Origin: Paenibacillus faecalis
GTDB lineage: Bacteria > Bacillota > Bacilli > Paenibacillales > Paenibacillaceae
Length of the DNA stretch: 64,000 bases
Assembly (NCBI RefSeq): GCF_900289175.1
Contig: NZ_LT985747.1
Coordinates: forward strand, 2,073,912 to 2,137,911
Direction: 5' to 3'
The position numbers were made by a program, and so were the translations under genes. This document shows, piece by piece, positions 1 to 8,018 of the stretch (positions within the stretch are counted from its first letter, which is position 1; the number at the start of each line of letters is the position of its first letter). Below the pieces are notes generated by a model. That model was not told the DNA's origin, ran no database searches, and saw nothing but the letters and a program-made list of their open reading frames with translations.

Positions 1-1
1 T

Positions 2-1660
2 TTCACGTATGATCGAACGATCGAGCAGAGCATTTATAGCCTGGAAGAATTGTTCCGTCACGAATTCACCCACTACTTGCAAGGTCGGTACGAGGTGCCG
101 GGGATGTGGGGCCGGGGACCACTTTATAGCGGAGGTCGCATGCAGTGGTTTGACGAAGGCGGTGCCGAGTTTTTCGCTGGTGCAACGCGGACAGAAGGGA
201 TTCAGCCACGTAAGTCCGTTGTGGGCAACTTAAGATACGACAGTCCGGAGCGGCGTATGTCCGTATCGGATACAGTTAATGCGCAGTACGGATCGTGGAA
301 TTTTTACAATTATGCGTTTGCCTTGTACGACTATCTGTACCAGAACGACTTTACGACACTTGACCGGATTCATGATGCTATCAGGCTCAACGATGCTAGA
401 GCTTATGAAGATGTTCTTACAGCCATGAGCAGCGATGCAAGCTTGAATGAGTGGTTTCAGCGCGACATTGATGAGCAGGTCGCCAGCTATGACAATTTGA
501 CGGTGCCACTTGTGGCGGACGACTATTTGCGTATGCCGGAGCCAAAGCAAGTAGCGGAAATCTATAAAGAAATTACATCTGCAGCACGATTGAGTAATGT
601 AAGCACGCAGGAGCGAAATTCTGATTTCTTCCGCACGTTTGAGCTTCGCGGTACGTATACCGGCGCCGCTTCCAAAGGAGAAATGCAGGATTGGCAGACG
701 ATGAATCGTCTGACTGACGACTTGTTGCTCAAGCTGACGGATCATCCGTGGGACGGGTACAAAACCGTAACCGCCTATTTCACAAATTACCGTGTGGATG
801 GGAATGGGCGTTTTGTTTACGATCTTGTATTCCATGGTAAATTGCCGGTGAGTGAGGATCGCGGGAATGAAGGAAATGAAGGCAGTGACGGCAATAAAGG
901 CGATGACGGCAGCAAGCAGTCCAATACAGACCAGGAACCGAACGATTCATGGGAACAAGCGGTTTATTTGGATGCAAAAGGAACAGTCGTATCAGGCACA
1001 ATGAACGATACGGATCGCATGGATGTGTATCGCTTTGATGTCAAGCAGGCCGGCGACTGGATGGTTGATTTGCAAACGGAACAGAAGCGAAGTGTCGCTT
1101 GGCTGCTTTACCATGAGTCGGATATGAACAACTATGCAGCTTATCCTACCCATATGGAAGGAACTAGCGCAGCAGGTTCTGTGAAGGCCATGCCGGGTAC
1201 TTATTACTTATTTGTATATACGATTGCACCAGGAGAGCAGCCTTACCGTGTGCTCGTGCAACCGGGAACATTGACCGAGTCTGAGACGCAGCCGGAAGCA
1301 GAACCGGTAAATCCTCCGTTCGAGGAATCGGAACCGAATGATAAAGCTGAAACAGCTAATGGACCCGTAGCTTTGGGCCGGACGATCACCGGAGCACTTA
1401 CAGGAGAGGACTATCATGATATTTTTGCGATTGATGTAAGTCATCCATCTGAGCTTCACATTGAGTTGGAGCAGCAAGTTGGCGATAGTGCGAACTGGAT
1501 GCTGTTTCGAGAAGGTGATATGAAGAATCCAGTTTCATATCCGAACACATTCGAAGACAATCGTCTGAGCTCGGATTATGAAGCGGCTTCAGGACGATAT
1601 TATGTTTATGTCTATAACTATGGCAATAAAGATGTTCACTACACGTTGCAGATTCAATAA
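2..1660 (+). CDS. Microbial collagenase (peptidase M9), 5'-truncated by window edge
   Basis: Secreted zinc metalloprotease that degrades collagen-type proteins. The reading frame is open to the left edge (codons from base 2), so only the last part of the catalytic region is present. Seen: HEFTH (bases 59-73), the HExxH zinc motif, followed by a glycine-rich stretch and WFDEGGAEFF at about 147-176, which supplies the third zinc ligand (Glu) in the M9 family. After an acidic Gly/Asn/Asp-rich linker (about 860-930) come two repeats opening with EPNDSWEQA and EPNDKAETA. These are bacterial pre-peptidase C-terminal (PPC) domains and end the protein. No C-terminal anchor is visible. A strong terminator follows. 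The truncation is due to the window, not a mutation. The M9 assignment is confident; substrate preference cannot be judged. Confidence 0.9.
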   Translation, partial: FTYDRTIEQSIYSLEELFRHEFTHYLQGRYEVPGMWGRGPLYSGGRMQWFDEGGAEFFAGATRTEGIQPRKSVVGNLRYDSPERRMSVSDTVNAQYGSWNFYNYAFALYDYLYQNDFTTLDRIHDAIRLNDARAYEDVLTAMSSDASLNEWFQRDIDEQVASYDNLTVPLVADDYLRMPEPKQVAEIYKEITSAARLSNVSTQERNSDFFRTFELRGTYTGAASKGEMQDWQTMNRLTDDLLLKLTDHPWDGYKTVTAYFTNYRVDGNGRFVYDLVFHGKLPVSEDRGNEGNEGSDGNKGDDGSKQSNTDQEPNDSWEQAVYLDAKGTVVSGTMNDTDRMDVYRFDVKQAGDWMVDLQTEQKRSVAWLLYHESDMNNYAAYPTHMEGTSAAGSVKAMPGTYYLFVYTIAPGEQPYRVLVQPGTLTESETQPEAEPVNPPFEESEPNDKAETANGPVALGRTITGALTGEDYHDIFAIDVSHPSELHIELEQQVGDSANWMLFREGDMKNPVSYPNTFEDNRLSSDYEAASGRYYVYVYNYGNKDVHYTLQIQ

Positions 1661-1689
1661 TTAAACACGAAACTCAATCATTTGATTTA

Positions 1690-1731
1690 CCTCCTGCTAG
1701 CGCCCTTAAGGCCACGGCAGGAGGTTTTTTT
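1690..1731 (+). terminator. Intrinsic terminator after collagenase
   Basis: Perfect 8-bp stem CCTCCTGC / GCAGGAGG (1690-1697 and 1717-1724) followed by seven T. It sits 30 bases after the collagenase stop. Confidence 0.85.
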
Positions 1732-1836
1732 GCTAAGAGATCACGTACTACTTGAAAAATCTGACTTAACAATTACCGGTAATCGGTCGATAAATAATAT
1801 ATGCAATCAGGAATTAATCAACATAGGAGGGTGAAT

Positions 1837-3291
1837 ATGGATTATACAAAGTTAGGAAAACAATTTATAGGCGGGGAATGGAGAGAGGGCAAAAGTGATA
1901 AGAAGCTGCCTAACATCAATCCATATAATGATGAAGTAATCACCACTTTTCAAATAGCCAGTGTAGCTGATATCGATGATGCTTATCAGGCTGCATATAA
2001 AGCTCAGCTGGAGTGGGACAAGATTAATCCTTACCACAAACGAGATATTCTTGAAAATGCTGTTAAATATATTGATGCAAACGAGGAAGAGATCACATCC
2101 ATTATTGTTCAGGAACTGGGTGGAACACGGCTGAAGGCAGCTTTTGAGATCGGACTTGTGAAAAATATAATGAAGGAAGCAGCTACATTCCCGCTTCGAA
2201 TGGAAGGCAAGATTTTACCTTCTACAGAAGATGGCAAGGAAAATCGGTTATACCGGATGCCTGCTGGTGTGGTTGGGGTGATCAGTCCGTTTAACTTTCC
2301 TTTCTTCCTGTCTATGAAGTCCGTTGCTCCAGCACTTGGTGCCGGCAATGGCGTGGTTCTAAAACCGCATGAAGATTCACCGATTACAGGCGGGACTCTG
2401 ATTGGCAAAATTTTTGAAGAAGCGGGTTTACCGAAGGGGTTATTGAATGTAGTCGTCACAGATATTAAAGAGATTGGTGATGCGTTCGTCGAACATCCGA
2501 TACCGAGGATCATTTCCTTCACGGGTTCAACCAAAGTCGGAAGCTATATCGGCCAGCTCGCCGTAAAGAATTTTAAAAAGCCGCTCCTGGAGCTCGGCGG
2601 AAACAGTGCGTTCATTATTCTGGAGGATGCCGACATCGACTATGCTGTACAAGCTGCGACCTTCAGCAGATTCACGCATCAAGGTCAGATCTGTATGTCG
2701 GCTAACCGAATTTTGGTACAAAAGACGATCTATCAGGATTTTATAGATAAATTCAGTAAAAAGGTGTCTTCGCTTACAACCGGTGATCCGAGTGATCCAG
2801 AGACCATTATCGGTCCTGTGATCAACGACCGCCAGGCAGAAACACTGCACAAGCTCATAGAGAAGGGCATTGAGCAGGGCGCTGTTCCTCTTGTGCAAGG
2901 CAAGATTAACGGCAGAATGGTAGAGCCTACAATCCTTGTGAACGTTACACCGGATATGGTTGTAGCTCAGGAGGAGTTGTTCGGTCCGGTTGTGTGTGTT
3001 ATTCCATTTGAAACCGAAGAGGAAGCCATTGAAATAGCTAATGATACACGTTTTGGACTTAGCGGGGCCATTCATACCTCCAATCTTGAGCGGGGAGTTG
3101 AAATGGCAAAGAAGGTTCACACAGGCATGATCCATGTAAACGACATCACGATTAACGATGAACCGATTGTAGCGTTTGGGGGAGAGAAGCAGTCCGGTTT
3201 GGGTCGCCTGAATGGGGGCTGGAGCCTGGATGAATTCACCACGATGAAGTGGATTTCGGTTAACTACGGACAAAGGAAATTTCCGTACTAA
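1837..3291 (+). CDS. yfmT: NAD(P)-dependent aldehyde dehydrogenase (YfmT-like)
   Basis: Oxidises an aldehyde to the acid with NAD(P)+. It is 484 aa, the usual length for the superfamily. Seen: SPFNFP at the cofactor site, the Rossmann motif FTGSTKVG, the general base in ELGGNSAF, the catalytic Cys in GQICMSANR, and a C-terminal FGGEKQSGLGR. The start at 1837 follows AGGAGG (1825-1830) at 6 bases; an upstream ATG at 1801 lies before that site and is less likely. The neighbour 18 bases downstream is a YfmS-like soluble chemoreceptor, the same pairing as yfmT-yfmS in Bacillus subtilis, where YfmT is described as a benzaldehyde/vanillin-type dehydrogenase. An aromatic aldehyde substrate is therefore an inference from family and neighbour. 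The pair is probably one transcript ending at 4183-4212. Confidence 0.88.
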   Translation: MDYTKLGKQFIGGEWREGKSDKKLPNINPYNDEVITTFQIASVADIDDAYQAAYKAQLEWDKINPYHKRDILENAVKYIDANEEEITSIIVQELGGTRLKAAFEIGLVKNIMKEAATFPLRMEGKILPSTEDGKENRLYRMPAGVVGVISPFNFPFFLSMKSVAPALGAGNGVVLKPHEDSPITGGTLIGKIFEEAGLPKGLLNVVVTDIKEIGDAFVEHPIPRIISFTGSTKVGSYIGQLAVKNFKKPLLELGGNSAFIILEDADIDYAVQAATFSRFTHQGQICMSANRILVQKTIYQDFIDKFSKKVSSLTTGDPSDPETIIGPVINDRQAETLHKLIEKGIEQGAVPLVQGKINGRMVEPTILVNVTPDMVVAQEELFGPVVCVIPFETEEEAIEIANDTRFGLSGAIHTSNLERGVEMAKKVHTGMIHVNDITINDEPIVAFGGEKQSGLGRLNGGWSLDEFTTMKWISVNYGQRKFPY

Positions 3292-3309
3292 GGGATGGAG
3301 GAAGAAAGC

Positions 3310-4176
3310 ATGAATCATATGACTGAAGAGCCAGCACAGCATGAGCTGATCAGAGCCTTTGTAAAGGTGGCTCCTCTGCTGAATAATCTTACGCATGATG
3401 ATATCACAGTTGGTATTTATGACACGGAAAAGCTGATCATCAACATTCCAGGCAAAACCTTCTCGCTTAATGTCAGCCCGGGAGATCCGCTTGTCGAGGG
3501 GGACATTGTGACAAATGCAATTCGGACTAATACCGTTTTAACGGATATTGTTCCAAAAGAGTTGTTTGGTTTTCCGCTCGTTGCACGTGCGATTCCGCTG
3601 CATGACGAGCAGGGCAAGGTTATTGGCGGAATAGGTATGGGCACTAGCCTTGAGAAAGCGAACAAGCTATTTGAGATGGCCGAAAGCTTCTCCGCTATTG
3701 TTGAAGAAACAACGGCGTCCATTGAAGATATCAGCCAGTCTGTTACTCATCTTGCCGACCGCGTAACCAACGTCACCATCCAAATGAAAGACGTTAGCTC
3801 CAGTGCACAGCAGATTGGTAAAATATCTACGGTTGTTAAAGAGATCTCGGATCAGAGTAACATGTTAGGGCTGAATGCTTCGATTGAAGCGGCAAGAGCA
3901 GGGGAATTTGGAAAAGGCTTCTCTGTCGTCGCCGATGAGATTCGGAAATTGGCAACAAGGTCCAAAGAAAATGTAGACCAGATTAACGGCATCACAAATA
4001 ATATTCAGGAGCTTTTGCTGCGGTTGAATGATGCTTTTTCGGAAATCCATACGCTCACCGATACACAGTCCGGATCGATTCAGGAATTCTCTGCAACAAT
4101 CCAGGAAATAAGTGCTAAAGCTGAGGAATTAGCACAGGTTGCTGAAGAGACGCTTTACGCCAAAGATAACAAGTAA
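3310..4176 (+). CDS. yfmS: Soluble methyl-accepting chemotaxis protein (YfmS-like)
   Basis: Cytoplasmic chemoreceptor that signals to CheA. About 288 aa with no transmembrane segment. The N-terminal 115 residues form a sensory domain (many hydrophobic strands, [11 protein letters not shown] at its end). The rest is an MCP signalling coiled coil containing the hairpin-tip signature [22 protein letters not shown]. The start at 3310 is chosen because GGAGG (3297-3301) lies 8 bases upstream; an in-frame ATG at 3295 overlaps that site. It follows the aldehyde dehydrogenase by 18 bases, so it may sense the same aldehyde, its acid product or the enzyme's redox state (inference). A hairpin terminator lies 6 bases after the stop. 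Confidence 0.88.
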   Translation: MNHMTEEPAQHELIRAFVKVAPLLNNLTHDDITVGIYDTEKLIINIPGKTFSLNVSPGDPLVEGDIVTNAIRTNTVLTDIVPKELFGFPLVARAIPLHDEQGKVIGGIGMGTSLEKANKLFEMAESFSAIVEETTASIEDISQSVTHLADRVTNVTIQMKDVSSSAQQIGKISTVVKEISDQSNMLGLNASIEAARAGEFGKGFSVVADEIRKLATRSKENVDQINGITNNIQELLLRLNDAFSEIHTLTDTQSGSIQEFSATIQEISAKAEELAQVAEETLYAKDNK

Positions 4177-4182
4177 GTCATG

Positions 4183-4212
4183 GCCACCGGCTAAGTCGGT
4201 GGCTTTCATCTA
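4183..4212 (+). terminator. Intrinsic terminator after yfmS-like gene
   Basis: Seven-bp stem GCCACCG / CGGTGGC (4183-4189, 4197-4203) followed by a T-rich tail. Confidence 0.75.
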
Positions 4213-4226
4213 TTCTTAGATTAAGT

Positions 4227-4546
4227 GGAGAGCACTTCCAAAATGAGTTAAGTTGTTTAGGAGAACAGCTAGTTAAAATACTAACCTGTATTCAACATGA
4301 AGCTTCCAGTCTTACTTGGTTTGCTTTTGATGTTTTTGGTAGCGGCAATCAACCTTCCGAAGTGTTATTTCCAAATCCATTCTCGGAAATTTCAAGCACG
4401 GATGTTTGAAAATAAAATCAAATCATGAGTCAAACCATAATGTAGAACTTTGGCTGCCTCAGCGGATTGTTTTTGTCATTGGTAGAAATCACTCTATTAC
4501 TTTCATACAGATGGAGTTTACTATTATAGAAAAAAAGTTTACATAA
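4227..4546 (+). pseudogene. Decayed coding remnants, family not recognised
   Basis: No intact gene lies between 4213 and 4608. From 4227 to 4409 one frame is open for 60 codons and reads like protein: it contains WFAFDVFGSGNQPSE and PNPFSEISSTDV, then stops. No start codon or ribosome site is placed correctly for it. A second stretch in another frame, 4421-4546, encodes ELWLPQRIVFVIG and then stops. Their position just upstream of a toxin tail and Imm7 gene suggests an earlier immunity or toxin gene, but I do not recognise either peptide. They could also be chance open frames. Confidence 0.35.
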
Positions 4547-4608
4547 TTAGGACTTTGGATTCTTTTCCATTATTTTCAAATGCAGTATAGTAATTATTTA
4601 GCAAAGTA

Positions 4609-4755
4609 ATGGAGAGGTCGATCTATGTCAAAAATCCTTATTCCTCCTCAAAGCCTAATGATAGAGTACTTCGACAACTTAATGAATATGCTGAAAGATA
4701 TCAAGTGGAAATAATAATTGACACCAAGCCTTTTAAATCAAGAGAGGATGAATAA
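4609..4755 (+). pseudogene. C-terminal tail of a polymorphic toxin (putative)
   Basis: A 48-codon frame beginning ATG at 4609 and ending TAA at 4753-4755. It contains NPYSSSKPNDRVLRQLNEY and ends in a basic/acidic tail. No ribosome site or N-terminal trafficking domain precedes it. The stop lies a few bases before the Imm7 start, the spacing expected between a toxin C-terminus and its immunity gene. I read it as the orphaned 3' end of a toxin module, as left behind when toxin tips are exchanged. The toxin activity cannot be named from this piece. The immunity-neighbour argument carries most of the weight. Confidence 0.45.
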
Positions 4756-4759
4756 AAGA

Positions 4760-5049
4760 ATGTATGAGTATCATGGATGGGCAACCATTAGAGAAAGCTC
4801 CTCTTATGAAGAAGATGAGGACAAATACTTATTGGCTGTTAATGAAATTCAAAAATACTTTAATGAGCTAAATTGGTCTTCTGGTGTTTTAGATATCAGA
4901 GCAGTAAATGGTGATTTTCATGTTTGGATAGCAGGACTCGATAATCATAAACCAGTGCCAGAACATAATCCAATTGAGGTATTAAAAAATGTAGGAGAAC
5001 TAGCTCCAGGATCTTATGGAGTATTGTATGTAAGAGATAGTGATGATCC
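4760..5049 (+). pseudogene. Immunity protein Imm7, 5' part (interrupted)
   Basis: Imm7 proteins protect a cell from a cognate polymorphic toxin and are usually about 130 aa. Seen: MYEYHGWATIRES at the N-terminus, then LDIRAVNGDFHVWIAG and APGSYGVLYVRD, all typical of the family. The native frame runs to GATCC at 5045-5049. There it enters a structured repeat and reads on to a chimeric stop at 5222-5224. The missing C-terminal 37 codons are found intact at 8922-9035, beginning in frame with the same GATCC. The start at 4760 gives the usual MxEYHGW opening; an in-frame ATG at 4748 also exists. As it stands the product would lack the last family strands and carry about 57 unrelated residues, so it is probably inactive. 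Confidence 0.8.
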
Positions 5050-5195
5050 TGTCGGGGGACAAGAACATGGTCCCGTTGAAAGTCGCTATTTAGCGGCTTT
5101 TTATGTTATCGGTACAAGTTCTTGTCCCGAGCCAAAGACAAGAACTTGTACCGATTGCCGAAAAGGACAAGAACCTAGTCCGATTACCGATAAGA
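5050..5195 (+). repeat. Structured dispersed repeat, copy R1
   Basis: A 146-base unit matching 7104-7223. It starts TGTCGGGGGACAAGAAC. It then has a terminator-like hairpin (GTCGCTA / TAGCGGC at 5082-5088 and 5091-5097, then T5). Next is a perfect 19-bp inverted repeat at 5108-5126 and 5137-5155, and then a second partial copy of the GACAAGAAC...CCGATT..CCGA block at 5164-5190. It begins exactly where the Imm7 frame breaks. It may be a small non-autonomous mobile element or a recombination site; function is unknown. Confidence 0.75.
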
Positions 5196-5382
5196 TAAGC
5201 ATTAAACAATATTTATTGATCTAATTTCAGCTAACAGGCAGGATAGTTCATTATTTTCGCGAATACTCTACCTATATTACGAAGTTCGCAGATAAGACGT
5301 TATAAGAAATTAGGGCAATATTAATGAAAGTAAATCGAAGACGAAATCATAAGTAATGCATTAAAGAAAGAAGGTGTGCTTT

Positions 5383-5687
5383 ATGAACGAGCAAGAGGAT
5401 AGCTTTGTATCATATACACAAAATCACAATAAAATAGTTTTAGCCGGAGTTATTGCTATTAGTAAGTCTTGAATAGTAACGATGATTCTGAAAAGAGAAG
5501 TTTATTATTTTGTTTAGACAGATATTTGAATGATCCATATTATGGGTATAATTTACCATGTTTTGATGGGATAATTAGACTTTTAGAGAAACATTTATTT
5601 GTTAATCATATTAAAGCAGTTAAGAAAGATATTCTTCAATTATTAAGAGACTATTCAAGTACTAACTTGGATTTGCTCACCAGTTGA
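5383..5687 (+). pseudogene. Small immunity-like protein gene with frameshift
   Basis: ATG at 5383 with an AAGAAGG site upstream opens 29 codons (MNEQEDSFVSYTQN...) that stop at 5470-5472. A second frame overlapping the stop at 5469 continues to 5687 with LDRYLNDPYYGYNLPCFDG and a helical, charged C-terminus. Restoring one base in the TCTTGAAT at 5467-5474 (giving a Trp codon) would join the two into a protein of about 100 aa. Length, charge and place suggest an immunity-type protein of a toxin locus. I do not recognise the family, and the reading as one broken gene is inference. Confidence 0.5.
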
Positions 5688-5890
5688 AAATCAAGTTCAT
5701 AGACGGTCGGATTTCCGGTGTCGACTGGGGTCACATTGATCGGACAGCTCACTTCTACCGGAAGTTCGGCTTCGATGTCGAGCTAAAAGAGGGGTCTAGA
5801 AAGATCCTTTGGTTGAATGAAGCTCTTGGTGCTTCTCGGCAAGAGTTTGAACTGTTATTAAAAACCGATCCATTTGAAATCAATACATAG
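5684..5890 (+). CDS. Orphan C-terminal fragment, unknown family
   Basis: A 68-codon frame starting at a TTG that overlaps the previous stop. It encodes GVDWGHIDRTAHFYRKFGF and LNEALGASRQEFELLL. The bases from about 5690 to 5830 are clearly richer in G+C than the AT-rich DNA on both sides, so it was probably joined here by recombination. There is no ribosome site; the frame is open upstream only to about 5670. It looks like the end of a larger protein. No function can be assigned. Confidence 0.35.
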   Translation: MKIKFIDGRISGVDWGHIDRTAHFYRKFGFDVELKEGSRKILWLNEALGASRQEFELLLKTDPFEINT

Positions 5891-6300
5891 TAGTTGCATC
5901 ATTTCTTAATGAGCGAGCTTCAAGGAGCGATACGTGATCTTATCGGACTAGAACTATAAAAAACCTGAGCTTGTAGATAGAAGGATATGAGACGAGTTTC
6001 AGCGAAAAGTTTACAGGTAAAGCGGTGATGTTGTTACGTGGTAGGATTACGGTGTAATTGAGACAACTGGAAAGTCCTTAATTTTGACAGCTATAGTAAA
6101 GAATCATTTGAGAAGTTGCAATATTCAAAAGGATGCGTACACTTTAGAATTTCAAAATCCGATTGCTTTTTTATACCAGGATTGAATTGTAGACTGATTC
6201 TCTTGTGGAGGACTTTATAATTTGAAAGTTCTGAGTTTAGCCCACTGCGTAAACTTGTTTTGAGGGAGAAATAGGGAAAATGGACTAAGGAGTGAGTCTC
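5891..6300. other. Intergenic stretch with a decayed coding fragment
   Basis: No intact gene. Bases 6092-6220 (+) are open and encode FEKLQYSKGCVHFR, which resembles the GKGCxxF stretch of small DUF1801/YdhG-like proteins. It lacks a start and is only about 40 codons. The remainder shows no recognisable feature except the ribosome site AAGGAG at 6287-6292 for the next gene. Confidence 0.35.
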
Positions 6301-7078
6301 ATGGCATCGGTTACAGGAAGAATCGAACAAATTAAGCAGCCTCGTGGAGGATATCTGAAACCAAAACATTTTGTAGAAATATTATTGGATGATGAGGTTG
6401 AACTATATCCAGAAGAGAACATCCATGCAGGTTTAGTTGGGTCAGTGATTGATTACATGACCCGTTATACAATGGGGACCTCTGCGGAAAAAGCATTTAA
6501 TATCTCATTGCTTGGTGCATCAATTATTGGCGAAAGAGAAGACGCCGATTTTTTCCTATCTAGAGTGCGAGGGTTAGATGATCTATCTATAAGATTTGCA
6601 TGTAAACTTGTGGGGTATGATGTATGCACTAGAGTGGGGATTATTAGATATAAGGATGTGGATGATATTAATGCAGACGATAAAACTGTCTTCAATATCC
6701 GTACAATGGTAAACCGTAGTCTTGCTTTTTTTGAACAATTTGGACCAATTATCAAAGAAGGCTTCACTTTTGAAAATGGATATAGCACCAACGGTTACAT
6801 CAGGCGATGGAGACTATCTCACCGAAGATACCCTATGGGATTTCAAGGTATCTAAGAATGAGATAAACAGTAGACACACTTTGCAATTATTGATGTACTA
6901 CATTTTAGGTATTCGTTCAATTCATAGGGAGTTTCGTGATGTAAAGAAATTAGGTATCTACAATCCAAGGTTAAACAAAGCCTATTTGCTCGAAATTTCA
7001 AAAATTGACTATTCGGTGATAAATGAGGTAGCTATTGATGTTGTAGGAGTAGAAGAAAATAAAGTGTTAGGCAGCTGA
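6301..7078 (+). pseudogene. RecB-like PD-(D/E)XK nuclease-type protein, frameshifted
   Basis: ATG at 6301 with AAGGAG 8 bases upstream. The first frame encodes MASVTGRIEQIKQPRGGY, then PEENIHAGLVGSVIDYMTRY, and leaves the family sequence near 6790. The next frame then carries VTSGDGDYLTEDTLWDFKVSK and HTLQLLMYYILGI to the stop at 7076-7078. Together they make about 258 aa. D-T-L-W-D-F-K followed by an L-Q-L-x-x-Y-Y helix looks like motifs II/III and the RecB-type Q-x-x-x-Y of PD-(D/E)XK nucleases. That assignment is my inference from the motif. A one-base indel at about 6783-6795 disables it unless recoding occurs; no slippery heptamer is evident. A repeat (R2) lies 25 bases downstream. Confidence 0.55.
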
Positions 7079-7103
7079 TGATGATCGTGATTTTAGATTG
7101 AGA

Positions 7104-7223
7104 TGTCGGGGGACAAGAACATATGCCCATTGAAAGTCGCTATTTTAGCGGCTTTTTTATTTTATCGGTACAAATTCTTGTCCCAAGCTAAGGACAAGAA
7201 CTTGATCCGATTGCCGATTAGAT
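7104..7223 (+). repeat. Structured dispersed repeat, copy R2
   Basis: Second copy of the R1 unit, same orientation. Seen: identical start TGTCGGGGGACAAGAAC, hairpin GTCGCTA / TAGCGGC (7136-7142, 7146-7152) plus T6, and an imperfect 20-bp inverted repeat at 7164-7183 and 7192-7211. It has one downstream GGACAAGAAC block where R1 has two. It follows the broken nuclease-like gene as R1 follows the broken Imm7 gene. Confidence 0.75.
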
Positions 7224-7287
7224 GATTATCTAAGTAATAATCGGTGAAACCTTTCTTTTAGTTACAGCTTCTATATTAGAATAATTA

Positions 7288-7815
7288 TTATCCGTGAAGT
7301 TGTATTATACTACAGCATACTTCAGCCATATTGGCTGGTGACTCCTGCATACCGTCAAGAATCCATTTAGTCAATACATGATATGTAGCACCTGCTAGCA
7401 AAACCATTCTATAGTGGTCAGATGCCAACATTGTTTCACAACATTGTGTGTCATGTATGAAATCATCTAAATAATTGAGAATTTTTTCTCCATGGTGCGC
7501 TTCTATCAATATCCGGTATGCCTGTGCATGTTCTCTAATTTGTTCAAAAAGTGACTGCCAATAGCCTTTCCAATCTTGAATTAGTACCTTTGGAGCGAGA
7601 CAAGTAACAAGTTCACTGCTGATTTTATGAAACAAACTATCAAGAATATCATCCTTTGAAGAAAAATTTCTGTAATAAGCCATACGAGATACCCCAGCCT
7701 TTTTTACAATATCGCCAATTGTGATTGTATTAAAAGATTTCTTTTCCATAAGGGTAACAAGAGCCATTATTATACATTCTTTTGTAATCTGCTTAAGTTC
7801 CTCATTTGAAGCCAT
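7288..7815 (-). CDS. TetR/AcrR family transcriptional regulator
   Basis: A 175-aa repressor-type regulator. Seen: N-terminal helix-turn-helix with TIGDIVKKAGVSRMAYYRNFSSKDDIL, typical of the family, and an all-helical ligand-binding C-terminal domain. The start at 7815 follows an AAAGGAG site; upstream in-frame codons up to 7854 lack one. It is divergent from a Pr6Pr-type membrane protein, and the 200-base gap holds an inverted repeat at 7868-7913. It likely represses itself and that gene. It lies inside the segment that interrupts imm7. Ligand unknown. Confidence 0.88.
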   Translation of the reverse strand: MASNEELKQITKECIIMALVTLMEKKSFNTITIGDIVKKAGVSRMAYYRNFSSKDDILDSLFHKISSELVTCLAPKVLIQDWKGYWQSLFEQIREHAQAYRILIEAHHGEKILNYLDDFIHDTQCCETMLASDHYRMVLLAGATYHVLTKWILDGMQESPANMAEVCCSIIQLHG

Positions 7816-7867
7816 AACACATTCTCCTTTTTTGTAACATCCGATTACTGCCATATTGCATGTATAA

Positions 7868-7913
7868 AAGCAAGATGTTACACTGACGATGTTACAAGCA
7901 TAACACCTTGCTT
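7868..7913. promoter_or_regulatory. Inverted repeat, candidate TetR operator
   Basis: Arms AAGCAAGATGTT (7868-7879) and AACACCTTGCTT (7902-7913) match at 11 of 12 positions. GATGTTACA is also repeated directly at 7874-7882 and 7888-7896. The site lies between the divergent TetR and Pr6Pr genes, where a TetR dimer site is expected. Confidence 0.55.
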
Positions 7914-8018
7914 CTTAAGAAAACAATTGTAGATTTTCGATAAGATTATAATTTGAGTTTGAATAAAATCGAAGACTACAAGTGTAGGAAGCAAAAACTA
8001 TTGGAAAGAGGAGTTAGG

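Noticed and set aside
2527..3396. Long open frame on the minus strand inside the aldehyde dehydrogenase gene
   Set aside because: It is antisense to a clear family protein, has no ribosome site and encodes low-complexity Leu/Arg/His-rich sequence; a shadow frame.
6770..6800. Programmed ribosomal frameshift in the nuclease-like gene
   Set aside because: No slippery heptamer or downstream stem is visible; a simple indel in a decayed region is more likely.
5050..7223. CRISPR array based on the repeated GACAAGAAC blocks
   Set aside because: Only two or three irregular blocks, no uniform spacers and no cas genes; the structure is that of a dispersed repeat.
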